Assembly: GCA_946185535.1 (NCBI GenBank)
Contig: CAMHJX010000006.1
Location: 1 to 64,000 of the forward strand
Length of the DNA stretch: 64,000 nucleotides
Source: an uncultured Bacteroidales bacterium
GTDB taxonomy: Bacteria > Bacteroidota > Bacteroidia > Bacteroidales > F082
Direction of reading: 5' to 3'
Shown here: positions 34,785 to 43,660 of the stretch, one piece after another
Layout: every line of letters starts with the position of its first letter
Numbering within the stretch: position 1 is the stretch's first letter
Made by a program: the position numbers and the translations under genes
Notes under the pieces: generated by a model
Databases searched by the model: none
What the model was told of the DNA's origin: nothing
Seen by the model: only the letters and a program-made list of their open reading frames with translations

Positions 34785-36194
34785 ATGACCGAATATACAC
34801 TCTATCCCATAAACAACAACAACGTCGATTGGCCGTTATACCATCTGGTGGCGCATTTCATGAAAAACAGCTACCATCTCGACGGTATTACTGTCGGCGA
34901 CGGACAAACTGAGCTTTTCAAACCTTTTGATGACGATGCCGTGCAGGAGAAGCGCTCTTATGAGTATAAACTGGTCTTTCCCAACGAAGAGTTGACAGTG
35001 AGCTACCCAGAAGAAATCCTTGACCAGGAAGTGGTCGTGTTGAAGAGTTACATTCCGATAGAGCATATGGGGATTCCCAACGCTTTCGATCCCGATGACG
35101 ACGGAGTGTGGTATCAGGATATCCCGTTGGAGTATTTTTGCTATTCCGACAATGGTCACGGTCCGACGTTGAAACATGTTCATACGGATATGCCCAGCGC
35201 ATTTCCCAGTTTTGTCTACAATGGCGATTTGTTCGCCAAGGCGGTGGCTTCACTCCTTGATTTTTTGCGTAGGCACAACCTTACGGAATTTTCATGGTAT
35301 GAACGTCTACAGACTGTGCTTCAAATGCTTGAAGGAAATGCCAACGAACTGCACATTCTGCACAACGCTGGCTTCTTCGACCACAATGAGCTATGGAATT
35401 GGCTGGAGGATTATGACATCAATAAACGCGACATTGTGAAGACAAAGGACGGTTATCTCGCCCAACTGAAGCGTTATGCCATGTTTGTCTTGAATCATCT
35501 CAACTGGGAGAAAGGCACTCCTATTGGAGAAAATGACCGTGAGAAACGGGTTGGGGTGTATCAGAGGCTTACCGAAGAGAAAATGGCTGCTATCACTGAC
35601 GAGATGGCACGACGCATGAAATTGCTACAGAACAAGCTCGAAAAGTATAGGACTAACGCCATCGAAAGACGTATTTTTGCATTAACTCCTGGATCGCCCG
35701 CAACACCTGTTGATGTGGGCAAGCGTAACAATAGGACTTTCTTAATAATCATTGGTGCGTTTGCCGCAATGGTGCTCCTTGTTTTCGGCTTGGTCGTTGG
35801 TCTTGGAGGCGAAGCAGCTCGCAATGCGGCCGTTGCCGTTGGCGGCATAGTGGCCATCGTTACAGCAGGTGTCGCCGCGGCAGCTGCACGCAGCTATCAG
35901 CATCGGCATCCGGCAGGGTTTAGATATGTTCTGCTCTTTGTCGGTATCATCCTTCCTTTTCTTTTAGGTTGGATGGGCAACAAACTCATGTATGCGCTGA
36001 AAGATGATGTCTCGCCACAAGCCTTGATGGTTTTTGTACTCCTGTTGATGACCGTTGTCATCGTGGCTTCGGCAATGCTGCGCCTCAAGCAGCCCGATGA
36101 GCGTCATGCGCGGCCTTATACGGTGGCTATCGTTGTTGCCGTAATGGAAATCATAGGCCATTTTGTTGGAGGATTCATACCATTTGTGGAATAG
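34785..36194 (+). CDS. Membrane protein of unknown function
   Basis: Protein of 469 residues in two parts. Residues 1 to about 310 are soluble (acidic, with several Tyr/Trp-rich stretches and a helical segment near EKMAAITDEMARRMKLLQNKLEKY); residues about 320-469 contain about five hydrophobic segments, including LIIIGAFAAMVLLVFGLVVG and VLLFVGIILPFLLGWMGNKL. I do not recognise the family. It follows the preceding unknown gene by 9 nt and is likely its partner at the inner membrane. Confidence 0.65.
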   Translation: MTEYTLYPINNNNVDWPLYHLVAHFMKNSYHLDGITVGDGQTELFKPFDDDAVQEKRSYEYKLVFPNEELTVSYPEEILDQEVVVLKSYIPIEHMGIPNAFDPDDDGVWYQDIPLEYFCYSDNGHGPTLKHVHTDMPSAFPSFVYNGDLFAKAVASLLDFLRRHNLTEFSWYERLQTVLQMLEGNANELHILHNAGFFDHNELWNWLEDYDINKRDIVKTKDGYLAQLKRYAMFVLNHLNWEKGTPIGENDREKRVGVYQRLTEEKMAAITDEMARRMKLLQNKLEKYRTNAIERRIFALTPGSPATPVDVGKRNNRTFLIIIGAFAAMVLLVFGLVVGLGGEAARNAAVAVGGIVAIVTAGVAAAAARSYQHRHPAGFRYVLLFVGIILPFLLGWMGNKLMYALKDDVSPQALMVFVLLLMTVVIVASAMLRLKQPDERHARPYTVAIVVAVMEIIGHFVGGFIPFVE

Positions 36195-36282
36195 AAAGCT
36201 ACAAAAAAACTTGCTGATAAATACATACGCGCAAACCTCAAAAAAAATAAGACAAAAGTTTGTCAAATAGAACAGAAACGCA

Positions 36283-36290
36283 TATCTTTG
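36283..36290 (+). promoter_or_regulatory. -7 box upstream of the paralogue pair
   Basis: TATCTTTG. The next start codon (36454) is about 160 nt downstream, which leaves a long 5' leader containing the conserved element at 36406-36446. Confidence 0.6.
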
Positions 36291-36405
36291 CACCGTGTTG
36301 AAAGGAATGCCCAAATGGGATTTTGGCATACTGACAACCCGAAATCAAGAAAAACAATTATAACTAGGTCTCCTATAATTAGAAGTCCCCTCAAAACAAA
36401 TCATA

Positions 36406-36446
36406 AATACCATAAAACCGACGGGCCGATGGGATATAACTGGCAA
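36406..36446 (+). repeat. Duplicated leader element, copy 1
   Basis: 41 bp matching 37430-37470 with only two mismatches, just before the first paralogue. It contains an ATG (36429) opening a 12-codon frame, MGYNWQYQYEKD, which overlaps the start of the gene and ends at 36467. Confidence 0.8.
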
Positions 36447-36453
36447 TATCAGT

Positions 36454-37323
36454 ATGAAAAGGATTAACATTTTACTAACAATTTCTTTATTCATCGCTTG
36501 TATGTGCTTTGAACAGGCTCTTGTTGCACAGACTCATCACTATAGATATGCCTATTTGATAATGAGCGACGGCAGTACAAAAGAGTCGTTTCCTCCAGCA
36601 TATGCTATTGAATACTCAATTACATATTCATCCAATATCAATGGCTTCTATTTTTCTACACCCAACGGTTCGCCTCTTGACAAAGCTTTTATTTTGAACC
36701 TTAATGGTGCGTTAATGACATTTAATTCTTCAAACAACAACTGCTCGTATGTTGGGACAGTCACGTTAAATCAACCTAGTGGTAAATTTAAAAAATACAC
36801 GGTCAGTGTCCATAAGTCATCCATTTTTAATGGTGTAGTATTAAATGATGAAAATATAAACGAGAGTATATATGTGTCAAATGATGGAAATACATTGGTG
36901 ATTGGATCAAATTTGGTTTATACCAGAATAGCAACTCGCTCGATACCTAATCATGTCAGTGGATCTCAAAGTTCGCAGCCAACAAATAATGGAGGTGGTT
37001 CATATAACTACAACAATTCATACAATAACTCGTATAACTATAACAGCTCAAATCAGAATAACTCGTCGTCATCCACAGGTGACAGACTCGTCGGTAATTT
37101 TCAGGCCTTTGGCATCAGTGACGGAATTACTGGCGGCACGGTTACCCATAGCTCAAGTTTTCCTGTTTACCAGTATTCGAATGGAGGTTATTATGTAAAG
37201 TCTGGGTGGAAAATGAGCACACTTTCTACTAATGGAAAGAGCAGCCATAGTGGGTATTCTGTGAGCCAATACAACTATTTCACTGTCATTGATGGTGTAG
37301 TTTGGTACTTTAGGATTTACTAA
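36454..37323 (+). CDS. Secreted protein of unknown function (paralogue A)
   Basis: Protein of 289 residues with a signal peptide (cleavage near LVAQ). The first 170 residues (YAIEYSITYSSN, FYFSTPNGSPL) are clearly related to the next gene. A low-complexity Asn/Tyr/Ser linker (about residues 180-205) follows. The C-terminal 80 residues, ending WYFRIY, are unlike the paralogue's. The family is not recognised. AT-rich, unlike nearby housekeeping genes. Preceded by a 41-bp leader repeat shared with the paralogue. Confidence 0.72.
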   Translation: MKRINILLTISLFIACMCFEQALVAQTHHYRYAYLIMSDGSTKESFPPAYAIEYSITYSSNINGFYFSTPNGSPLDKAFILNLNGALMTFNSSNNNCSYVGTVTLNQPSGKFKKYTVSVHKSSIFNGVVLNDENINESIYVSNDGNTLVIGSNLVYTRIATRSIPNHVSGSQSSQPTNNGGGSYNYNNSYNNSYNYNSSNQNNSSSSTGDRLVGNFQAFGISDGITGGTVTHSSSFPVYQYSNGGYYVKSGWKMSTLSTNGKSSHSGYSVSQYNYFTVIDGVVWYFRIY

Positions 37324-37429
37324 ATGTAAATGTATAAGTAAACTCAAAATGATTAATCTGTAGATTACTTTGCAAGAACTTGTGTATTTTAATTAAAGAA
37401 AGTAGCTTTCAAACTTAAAACAAAATTAT

Positions 37430-37470
37430 AATACCATAAAACCGACGACCCGATGGGATATAACTGGCAA
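37430..37470 (+). repeat. Duplicated leader element, copy 2
   Basis: Second copy of the 41-bp element (two mismatches). Its ATG (37453) is in frame with the gene and would add eight residues (MGYNWQKN) before the signal peptide. Confidence 0.8.
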
Positions 37471-37476
37471 AAAAAT

Positions 37477-38295
37477 ATGAAAAAACTATGTCTTATTGCA
37501 ATCCTTATGGGATTTGCAACAATGGGCATTAATGCACAAACCGACCATTACTCATACGATTATTCAATCAAGAATGATGGAACACGATACATTGAAAGTA
37601 ATAACTCCACAGTAGCCATTGAGTATTCAATCACCTATTCCAGCAATAACTTTTACTTTTCCACTCCCGATGGGAACCAATTAAACACTTCTTTTTTATT
37701 CACACAAAGGGTTGGCTCTTTAACAGCAACTCGTAGTTCAAATAACATTGCCTCCTTTTGTTATTCCACCACTTTAGATGGTTTTTCAGGATCTTTCAAC
37801 AAGTACATTGCGAAATGTCATATCTGTGCCGTAGATTCTGGAATCATTCTTTCTGATAAAGAGCAAGATGTTGAGATTTATATTTCATCAGACAAAAACA
37901 CAATGGTTCTAATCTATAGCGGCTATAAAGCGCAAATAATATTTAAACGTATTTCAACACGAACTGTAAATGGACATGTTGGACTAAGTAGCTATGGAGG
38001 ATCAAACAACAACTCCTACAACAATTCCTACAACAACTCGTATAATAATATATCGTCTAGAACTTGTTCGCTTTGTAACGGAAGCGGACGGTGTTGTGGT
38101 GCAGGCAATGTCGCATTTTCCAACCAATATTGCGGAGGTACAGGACGTTGCCATCCTTGCAATGGTACAGGGTGGATGACAAATACTGTTACAGGCAATA
38201 AGACGAAATGCACCTATTGCGGAGGATCTGGAGTATGCTCTCATTGCAGAGGAACTGGGTCTTGTGAACGATGTGGTGGATCGGGAAAACACTGA
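37477..38295 (+). CDS. Secreted protein with C-terminal DnaJ-type cysteine-rich repeats (paralogue B)
   Basis: About 272 residues with a signal peptide (cleavage near GINAQ). The N-terminal 170 residues are related to paralogue A (VAIEYSITYSSN, FYFSTPDGNQL). After an Asn/Tyr/Ser linker the last 75 residues hold five CxxCxGxG-like repeats (CSLCNGSG, CHPCNGTG, CTYCGGSG, CSHCRGTG, CERCGGSG), the zinc-binding pattern of DnaJ. In an exported protein these could bind zinc or be thiol-active. The frame also begins at 37453 inside the leader repeat; the ATG at 37477 fits the signal peptide better. Confidence 0.75.
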   Translation: MKKLCLIAILMGFATMGINAQTDHYSYDYSIKNDGTRYIESNNSTVAIEYSITYSSNNFYFSTPDGNQLNTSFLFTQRVGSLTATRSSNNIASFCYSTTLDGFSGSFNKYIAKCHICAVDSGIILSDKEQDVEIYISSDKNTMVLIYSGYKAQIIFKRISTRTVNGHVGLSSYGGSNNNSYNNSYNNSYNNISSRTCSLCNGSGRCCGAGNVAFSNQYCGGTGRCHPCNGTGWMTNTVTGNKTKCTYCGGSGVCSHCRGTGSCERCGGSGKH

Positions 38296-38438
38296 TTTGC
38301 CTTTGAGTGATGTGATTATCCAGCTTGTCGCAAAAGAAGGCGATTACTTATAGGAATGAACAGCGTTGGGAGGAGAGCGAGTTTGCCATGGTCGAAAATT
38401 TGATGGGCAAAATTGGATATAAATTAGGAATATATTTT

Positions 38439-38446
38439 TACTTTTG
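38439..38446 (+). promoter_or_regulatory. -7 box for the MBL hydrolase gene
   Basis: TACTTTTG, 18 nt before the ATG at 38465; it overlaps the TTG at 38444 that opens the longer frame, which speaks against that longer start. Confidence 0.6.
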
Positions 38447-38464
38447 CGCGTTCAAAATGGAATT

Positions 38465-39286
38465 ATGGATCTCTTTTCCTGCCTTTCGCCTTTTGTCTTT
38501 TGCAGCTTTGCCTCGGGCAGCAGCGGCAATTGCTACTATGTGGGCAAGCAGGATGAAGGCCTCCTGGTGGATGCGGGTGTCAATGCCAAGCAAATCGTTA
38601 CGGGATTGGTAAAGAATGACTTGAGTATGAAAAACATCAAGGCCATTCTGATTACGCATGATCATATCGACCACGTGAAAGGCTTGGAGGTTTTGACGAA
38701 AAACACGCCCGTTCCGATCTACGCCCATTCCGATTGTCTTCAAGGTCTCGCCGAAGGCAATGCCACAAAAAAGATTGATTCAGAGCTGTTTCATGAGATT
38801 GAGCCCATGCAGCCGTTTGAGATTTGTGGCATCACGATTGAGGCTTTCCCAGTGATGCATGATGGGCGAGGAGCCGTGGGCTATCATTTTAACTATGAGG
38901 GACATACCTTGACCATTGCCACCGACATCGGGATGCTCGACAAGGTGGTGAAGGAGCAGATTCGTAAGGCCGACAACCTTGTCATTGAGGCCAATTATGA
39001 TGTGGAAATGCTGGAGAAAGGCTCGTATCCTTACATTTTGAAGCAACGCATCGCAGGACCTTTCGGTCATCTGAGCAATGAGGAGTCGGCGCGATTTGTG
39101 GCTGAGGTCTATCATTCGGGCATGAAAAACATCATGCTGTGTCACCTCAGCGAGAACAACAACACTCCCGAGCGAGCCATGCAATGCCTATATCAACAGT
39201 TCCACAAAAAGCATGTCCGTCCCGATGTGAACACCTCCATCTTCCCCCTGCCACGCCACAAAAGCACAGGTTTTGTGTATCTGTAG
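38465..39286 (+). CDS. MBL-fold metallohydrolase (YycJ/WalJ-like)
   Basis: Protein of about 273 residues in the metallo-beta-lactamase fold, resembling YycJ/WalJ, a 5'-exonuclease-type protein found with the WalRK system in Firmicutes and alone in Bacteroidota. Motifs: FCSFASGSSGNCYYVG near the start, LLVDAG, ILITHDHIDHVKGL (HxHxDH zinc site), ATDIGML and MLCHLSENNNTPE. The first ten or so residues (MDLFSCLSPF) are longer than usual. 149 bp upstream without a recognisable gene. Confidence 0.85.
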   Translation: MDLFSCLSPFVFCSFASGSSGNCYYVGKQDEGLLVDAGVNAKQIVTGLVKNDLSMKNIKAILITHDHIDHVKGLEVLTKNTPVPIYAHSDCLQGLAEGNATKKIDSELFHEIEPMQPFEICGITIEAFPVMHDGRGAVGYHFNYEGHTLTIATDIGMLDKVVKEQIRKADNLVIEANYDVEMLEKGSYPYILKQRIAGPFGHLSNEESARFVAEVYHSGMKNIMLCHLSENNNTPERAMQCLYQQFHKKHVRPDVNTSIFPLPRHKSTGFVYL

Positions 39287-39459
39287 ATTCCCCAATTTTC
39301 CACGTTTTTTGAGGCATTCTGTGACTTTCCACATTATTCCACAGTGTGGCACGCTGCAAGTTATGAACATAAACTGTTGATAACCTTTGCGTTCAAGTGT
39401 TTTCGTATTTGTGGCACGCATTGTGCTACATAAACAAGGTGGATTAAAGTCGAATTGAA

Positions 39460-40347
39460 ATGCAACATAGATTGACATTGATTTCTTTGCTATTTGTGGT
39501 CTTGTTGGCCACCTCATGCAATGTGGAACGTTCCGAAAAGTACCAAGCCCTTTTGGCTGAACGTGATTCTTTGTACACCGAAGCTGTGGCTTCGAAAGGT
39601 GGTTTCGACCAAGCGTTGAACACCATCAACGAGATTGAAGCAGCCCTTGAGGCGGTGCGCGCCCAGGAAAACATCATCATGATGGATAACCAAGAGGGCA
39701 ATACCAACAAGGCTGTTACCGAGATTAACGCCATCCAGCAGACTTTGCAGGAGAACCGCCAAAAGATCGAAAAACTTGAGAAGCAGCTGGCCGAGCAGGG
39801 CGCAACTTCAAAGGCCTTGAACCAGACTGTGAATCGCTTGAAGAAACAATTGGAAGAAAAAGATACCTATATCAGTAGTTTGAAGGATGAATTGCAGCAA
39901 AGTCGTGAGCAAATCGCTGAACTGAATGAACAGGTGACCGACTTGAACAACAACATCAGCGAGTTGAGCACCAACTTGGATGAGATGACGGTGCAGAATG
40001 CAGCGCAACAGGCTACTATCGAAAACCAAGATGCTATGCTGAACACAGTGTGGATTTGCATCGCCCCTCAGCAGACGTTGGTTGAGAAGGGTATCCTCAG
40101 CAAGGGCGGTTTGTTCCAGTCGAGCGCCATCTCCAAGCAAGGCTTCGACAAGACACAGTTTGTGGAAGGCAACAAGCGCGAACTGGAGCTCATCCCGCTG
40201 AATACCAAGAAGGCCAAAATCATGACCACCCACCCGGAAAGCAGCTATCAGATCAATGAAGGAGAGGAAGGGGCTCAGACCTTGCAAATCCTCGACAAGG
40301 AAGCTTTCTGGAGTATGTCGAATTATTTGGTAGTATCCATCAAATAA
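39460..40347 (+). CDS. Coiled-coil lipoprotein of unknown function
   Basis: Protein of 295 residues: lipobox LLATSC (Cys near residue 20), then a coiled-coil stretch of about 150 residues (heptad-rich EIEAALEAVRAQE ... LKKQLEEKDTYISSLKDEL ... ISELSTNLDEM), and a C-terminal globular part of about 100 residues (WICIAPQQTLVEKGIL ... FWSMSNYLVVSIK). Similar proteins are common in Bacteroidales but have no assigned role. It likely anchors in the outer membrane and spans the periplasm. An intrinsic terminator follows at 40393. Confidence 0.78.
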   Translation: MQHRLTLISLLFVVLLATSCNVERSEKYQALLAERDSLYTEAVASKGGFDQALNTINEIEAALEAVRAQENIIMMDNQEGNTNKAVTEINAIQQTLQENRQKIEKLEKQLAEQGATSKALNQTVNRLKKQLEEKDTYISSLKDELQQSREQIAELNEQVTDLNNNISELSTNLDEMTVQNAAQQATIENQDAMLNTVWICIAPQQTLVEKGILSKGGLFQSSAISKQGFDKTQFVEGNKRELELIPLNTKKAKIMTTHPESSYQINEGEEGAQTLQILDKEAFWSMSNYLVVSIK

Positions 40348-40392
40348 AAATCCGTTAATACGGAACTGCTCGTTTTCAATTTTTTTAAAAAT

Positions 40393-40424
40393 GCCTCACA
40401 TTTCCCCAATGTGGGGCTTTTTTT
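40393..40424 (+). terminator. Intrinsic terminator
   Basis: Stem cctcacatt / aatgtgggg (40394-40402, 40408-40416) followed by seven T. Confidence 0.85.
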
Positions 40425-40457
40425 GTGTGTAATTTTGTGGAATCTACGGAAAAATGT

Positions 40458-40465
40458 TATCTTTG
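40458..40465 (+). promoter_or_regulatory. -7 box next to the response-regulator ATG
   Basis: TATCTTTG ends 4 nt before the ATG at 40470; a leaderless message is likely. Confidence 0.55.
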
Positions 40466-40469
40466 CGGC

Positions 40470-41807
40470 ATGAAATGTAGAATTCTAGTTGTGGAAGACG
40501 ATGCCTCCTTCGGCCTGATGATTCAAACCTGGCTGAAGAAGAATGGTTATGAGGCCGTGCTTGCGTCGCGATACGAACAGGCCAAGATTGAAATTTCCAA
40601 TGGTGACTTTGGCTTGATTCTCACCGATTTGCGTTTGCCCGACGGTGACGGTATCATCCTGATGACTTGGGTGCGTGAGAAGTTGAAGAGTAAGGTGCCT
40701 ATCATCGTGATGACGGGCTATGCCGAGGTGCAGACCGCCGTTTCGGCCATGAAACTCGGTGCTTTCGACTACCTCAAGAAACCTATCAATCCAAGTGTGT
40801 TGGAGGAGAAAATCGCTGCTGCGCTGACTTCGGGTGTTGATGAGGTTGAGGAAACCTTTGTTCCGGGCACCAAGCAGTGGGTGAGGGGTAACAGTCCCGC
40901 CATGGTGCGGCTCTACAAACATGTGGAATTGGTGGCACCCACCAAGTTCTCCGTGCTGATTCTCGGCGAGAGTGGCACGGGCAAGGAATACATCGCGCGC
41001 ATGATCCACGAAAAAAGTCAGTTCAAGGATGGCCCCTTCATCCCCGTTGACTGTGGAAGTCTGTCGAAAGAGTTGGCACCCAGCGAGTTGTTCGGCCATC
41101 TGAAAGGCTCGTTCACCTCTGCCATTGCCGACAAGAAAGGCGTGTTCGAGCAGGCTAAGGGTGGCACAGTGTTCCTTGATGAGGTAGGCAACCTGCCTTA
41201 CGAGGTGCAGATGCAACTCTTGCGTGCCTTGCAGGAGCAAAAGGTGAGGCCTGTGGGCTCGGCCACCGACATCCAAGTGGATGTGCGCATCATTGCCGCC
41301 ACCAACGAAGACTTGGAGCATGCCATCGAGGAAGGGCGCTTCCGCCAGGATTTGTTCCATCGTATCAACGAGTTCGCCATTGAAGTTCCGCCTTTGCGCG
41401 ACCGCTTGGAGGACTTTGACGAACTGACAGCGTTCTTCATCCGTCAAGCCAATGAAGAGTTGGGCAAGAATGTGAAGGGCATTTCTGACGACGCCTTGCA
41501 GCGGATGAAAGAGCAACGCTGGAACGGCAACCTGCGTGAGTTGCGTAATGTGGTGCGCCGTTGTGTGCTGTTTGCCGAGAGCGAGAATATCGAGCTGGAT
41601 GACCTGCCGGTGTTCAGCGCGCCTAACAAGAAGACCGTCATCGCCTCGGATGAGGACGACTGGGCCTTGCGTCCCGAGCATGAGAAGGAACAAATTGAAG
41701 CCGCCTTACAGAAGGCGAGGGGCAACAAGACCGTGGCGGCCAAGCTGCTGCAAATCGACAGGAAGACCTTGTATAATAAGATGCATCTATACGGAATTGA
41801 ACTATAA
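40470..41807 (+). CDS. Sigma54-type response regulator (NtrC family)
   Basis: Protein of about 445 residues in three domains: receiver (ILVVEDD, phosphoacceptor in LILTDLRLPD, K in LKKPI), AAA+ sigma54-interaction domain (Walker A ILGESGTGKEYIARMIHE, Walker B GGTVFLDEVGNLP, arginine-rich WNGNLRELRNVVRRC) and a Fis-type helix-turn-helix (ALQKARGNKTVAAKLLQIDRKTLYNKM). The sigma54-contact loop reads GSFTSA at residues 213-218 in place of GAFTGA. The longer frame from 40425 spans the promoter and is rejected. No kinase gene adjoins; the hybrid kinase at 50.6 kb is not obviously linked. Confidence 0.93.
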   Translation: MKCRILVVEDDASFGLMIQTWLKKNGYEAVLASRYEQAKIEISNGDFGLILTDLRLPDGDGIILMTWVREKLKSKVPIIVMTGYAEVQTAVSAMKLGAFDYLKKPINPSVLEEKIAAALTSGVDEVEETFVPGTKQWVRGNSPAMVRLYKHVELVAPTKFSVLILGESGTGKEYIARMIHEKSQFKDGPFIPVDCGSLSKELAPSELFGHLKGSFTSAIADKKGVFEQAKGGTVFLDEVGNLPYEVQMQLLRALQEQKVRPVGSATDIQVDVRIIAATNEDLEHAIEEGRFRQDLFHRINEFAIEVPPLRDRLEDFDELTAFFIRQANEELGKNVKGISDDALQRMKEQRWNGNLRELRNVVRRCVLFAESENIELDDLPVFSAPNKKTVIASDEDDWALRPEHEKEQIEAALQKARGNKTVAAKLLQIDRKTLYNKMHLYGIEL

Positions 41808-41825
41808 TCCTGATCAGCTATTGCC

Positions 41826-42587
41826 ATGAAAAAAACAGTATTCTTAATATGTGGCGTGATGGCCCTGTTATTTGGCCTGGAATCCAATGCCCAAAAACCT
41901 TACAATATGGATGAGCTATATGAAATAGGAAAGCTCTCGAAGGGCTCTATCTCCGATTTTGTCTCATGGATGCTGGCAGAGCCGGAGGATGAATTGAATG
42001 GGCCCATGAGCGAGGCGTGGCAACTCTATCGGAAGAACAAGCCGTTGGGCAAGGGCACGACAATCATTTTGGATGAGAAGAACGGCTATTTCAGGTATGA
42101 GATGGACTATGACAAGGAATACGAGGATGAAGAAGGTGAGCCGGTGGAAAGTATTATTGTTGTGGAGATGTGTGTCTGGAATTGTGCCGACGGGAAACAT
42201 AAGCTGTTCGCTGAGAATGTTGGAGGCACCTATCAGGGGAAACCCCATAATGATGGACAATTTGACGGCACCATGTTTTTCCTGTATGACAAGGCGACCC
42301 AAAAGTTGTATGGCTGCAACGAAGCCATTGATAGTGAAGAACTGTCCAGCTTGGCACCTCTACAGTGGAGATACGATGGAGAACGGTATTATGCCACCGA
42401 CCATGTGACGAGCGAATGGAAACAGATGTCCCAAGAGGAATACGACAAATGGATGGAAGACCGCCCTGTGGTGACCCTGTCTTTGCCCCGCAGTGGAAAA
42501 GACATCAAGGCTCATATCTATACCCCGACTGGGAACAAAGAGCGGACCTTTGCTTGGGACGGCTACCGTTTCCACCTTTCAAAGTAG
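41826..42587 (+). CDS. Exported protein of unknown function
   Basis: Protein of 253 residues with a signal peptide (cleavage near ESNAQ). The mature part is acidic (EPEDEL, DKEYEDEEGEPVE) and mixed alpha/beta, with a tail of short aromatic-rich strands (TFAWDGYRFHLSK). I do not recognise the family. It starts 18 nt after the response-regulator stop, so it may be co-transcribed with it. Confidence 0.7.
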   Translation: MKKTVFLICGVMALLFGLESNAQKPYNMDELYEIGKLSKGSISDFVSWMLAEPEDELNGPMSEAWQLYRKNKPLGKGTTIILDEKNGYFRYEMDYDKEYEDEEGEPVESIIVVEMCVWNCADGKHKLFAENVGGTYQGKPHNDGQFDGTMFFLYDKATQKLYGCNEAIDSEELSSLAPLQWRYDGERYYATDHVTSEWKQMSQEEYDKWMEDRPVVTLSLPRSGKDIKAHIYTPTGNKERTFAWDGYRFHLSK

Positions 42588-42635
42588 TTTGCTTTTAGGC
42601 GAGCCTGTCCATCGCATTTAAAACAGAAGTGACAG

Positions 42636-43658
42636 ATGGCACAATGGCAAAAAATACAAATCCAGCGTGATAACGGCATGATGGCTGAGGCGCAAGCTCC
42701 GGTCATCATCTCTGCAAGCCGCAGCACGGACATTCCCGCTTTCTATGCCGACTGGTTCTTCCATCGGCTGAAGGTGGGCTACTCTGCTTGGACCAATCCC
42801 TTCAACGGTGTGAAGAGTTTCGTTTCGTATGAGAAATGCCGCTTCATCGTGTTTTGGTCGAAGAATCCAGAGCCGTTGCTCGAACATTTGGACAAACTGA
42901 AGGAAAGGAACATCGGCTGTTATATCCAATACACGCTGAACGATTACGAGAAAGAAGGCTTGGAAAAGGGCGTTCCACCCTTGGAGGAAAGGATTGACAC
43001 CTTCAAAAGATTGGTAGACCAATTAGGCCAAGGCCGTGTGATTTGGCGCTTTGACCCTCTGATTCTGACCGACCCAATCAGTATGGACGACCTTTTGAGA
43101 AAAGTGGAAAATATTGGCGACCAATTGAAAGGTTATACCGAAAAGATGGTGTTCAGTTATGCCGATATTGCGCTTTACAAGAAGGTGAAGGCCAATCTTG
43201 AAAAGAGCTACATCAATTATTCGGAATGGTTGCCGGAGCAGATGGTGGAGTTCGCCAAACGGTTGGTGGAGTTGAACAAGGTAAAAGATTGGAACTACGC
43301 TTTGGCCACCTGTGGTGAGGCGGCTCATCTCGACGGTGTGGAGCACAACCGTTGCGTGGATGATGACTTGATGATTCGCTTTGCCCAACATGACAAGGCT
43401 TTGATGGATTTTCTCGGCGTGGAGATTTCCGAAGGCGACCTTTTCGACCCCAAACCGACTATCATCAAGCACCGTGACAACCGCGACAAAGGCCAACGGC
43501 AGTTCTGCGGCTGCATGGTGAGCAAGGACATCGGCGAGTACAACACCTGTCCGCATTTGTGCGAGTATTGCTATGCGAATGCGAGCAAGGAAAAAGCGCA
43601 AGAAAACTATAACAAACACGAAATGAATCCTTTGGGAGAAACGATTACGGGGAAATAA
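42636..43658 (+). CDS. DUF1848 family protein (cysteine-rich, radical-SAM-like)
   Basis: Protein of 340 residues of the DUF1848 family. Marks: VIISASRSTDIPAFYADWF, YSAWTNPFNGVKSFVSY and FIVFWSKNPEPLL near the start, VIWRFDPLIL in the middle and a cysteine block near the C-terminus (CGCMVSKDIGEYNTCPHLCE, then YCYAN), which suggests an iron-sulfur cluster. The barrel-like arrangement has been compared with radical SAM enzymes; the substrate is unknown. Its last 115 bases are repeated at 44957-45071, on the far side of the DUF1016 nuclease gene. Confidence 0.88.
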   Translation: MAQWQKIQIQRDNGMMAEAQAPVIISASRSTDIPAFYADWFFHRLKVGYSAWTNPFNGVKSFVSYEKCRFIVFWSKNPEPLLEHLDKLKERNIGCYIQYTLNDYEKEGLEKGVPPLEERIDTFKRLVDQLGQGRVIWRFDPLILTDPISMDDLLRKVENIGDQLKGYTEKMVFSYADIALYKKVKANLEKSYINYSEWLPEQMVEFAKRLVELNKVKDWNYALATCGEAAHLDGVEHNRCVDDDLMIRFAQHDKALMDFLGVEISEGDLFDPKPTIIKHRDNRDKGQRQFCGCMVSKDIGEYNTCPHLCEYCYANASKEKAQENYNKHEMNPLGETITGK

Positions 43659-43660
43659 TC

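Noticed and set aside
38296-38464. Possible remnant gene between the DnaJ-repeat protein and the MBL hydrolase
   Set aside because: Short frames such as VIIQLVAKEGDYL can be read, but no start, homology or continuity is visible.
39330-39390. Clustered ttattccaca- and gttgataac-like motifs as a possible replication origin
   Set aside because: None equals the DnaA box TTATCCACA, no dnaA/dnaN nearby, and the spot is an ordinary 173-bp gap between genes.
40485-41693. Long minus-strand open frame opposite the sigma54-type regulator
   Set aside because: The plus strand encodes a complete three-domain regulator; the antisense frame is a by-product of its codon use.
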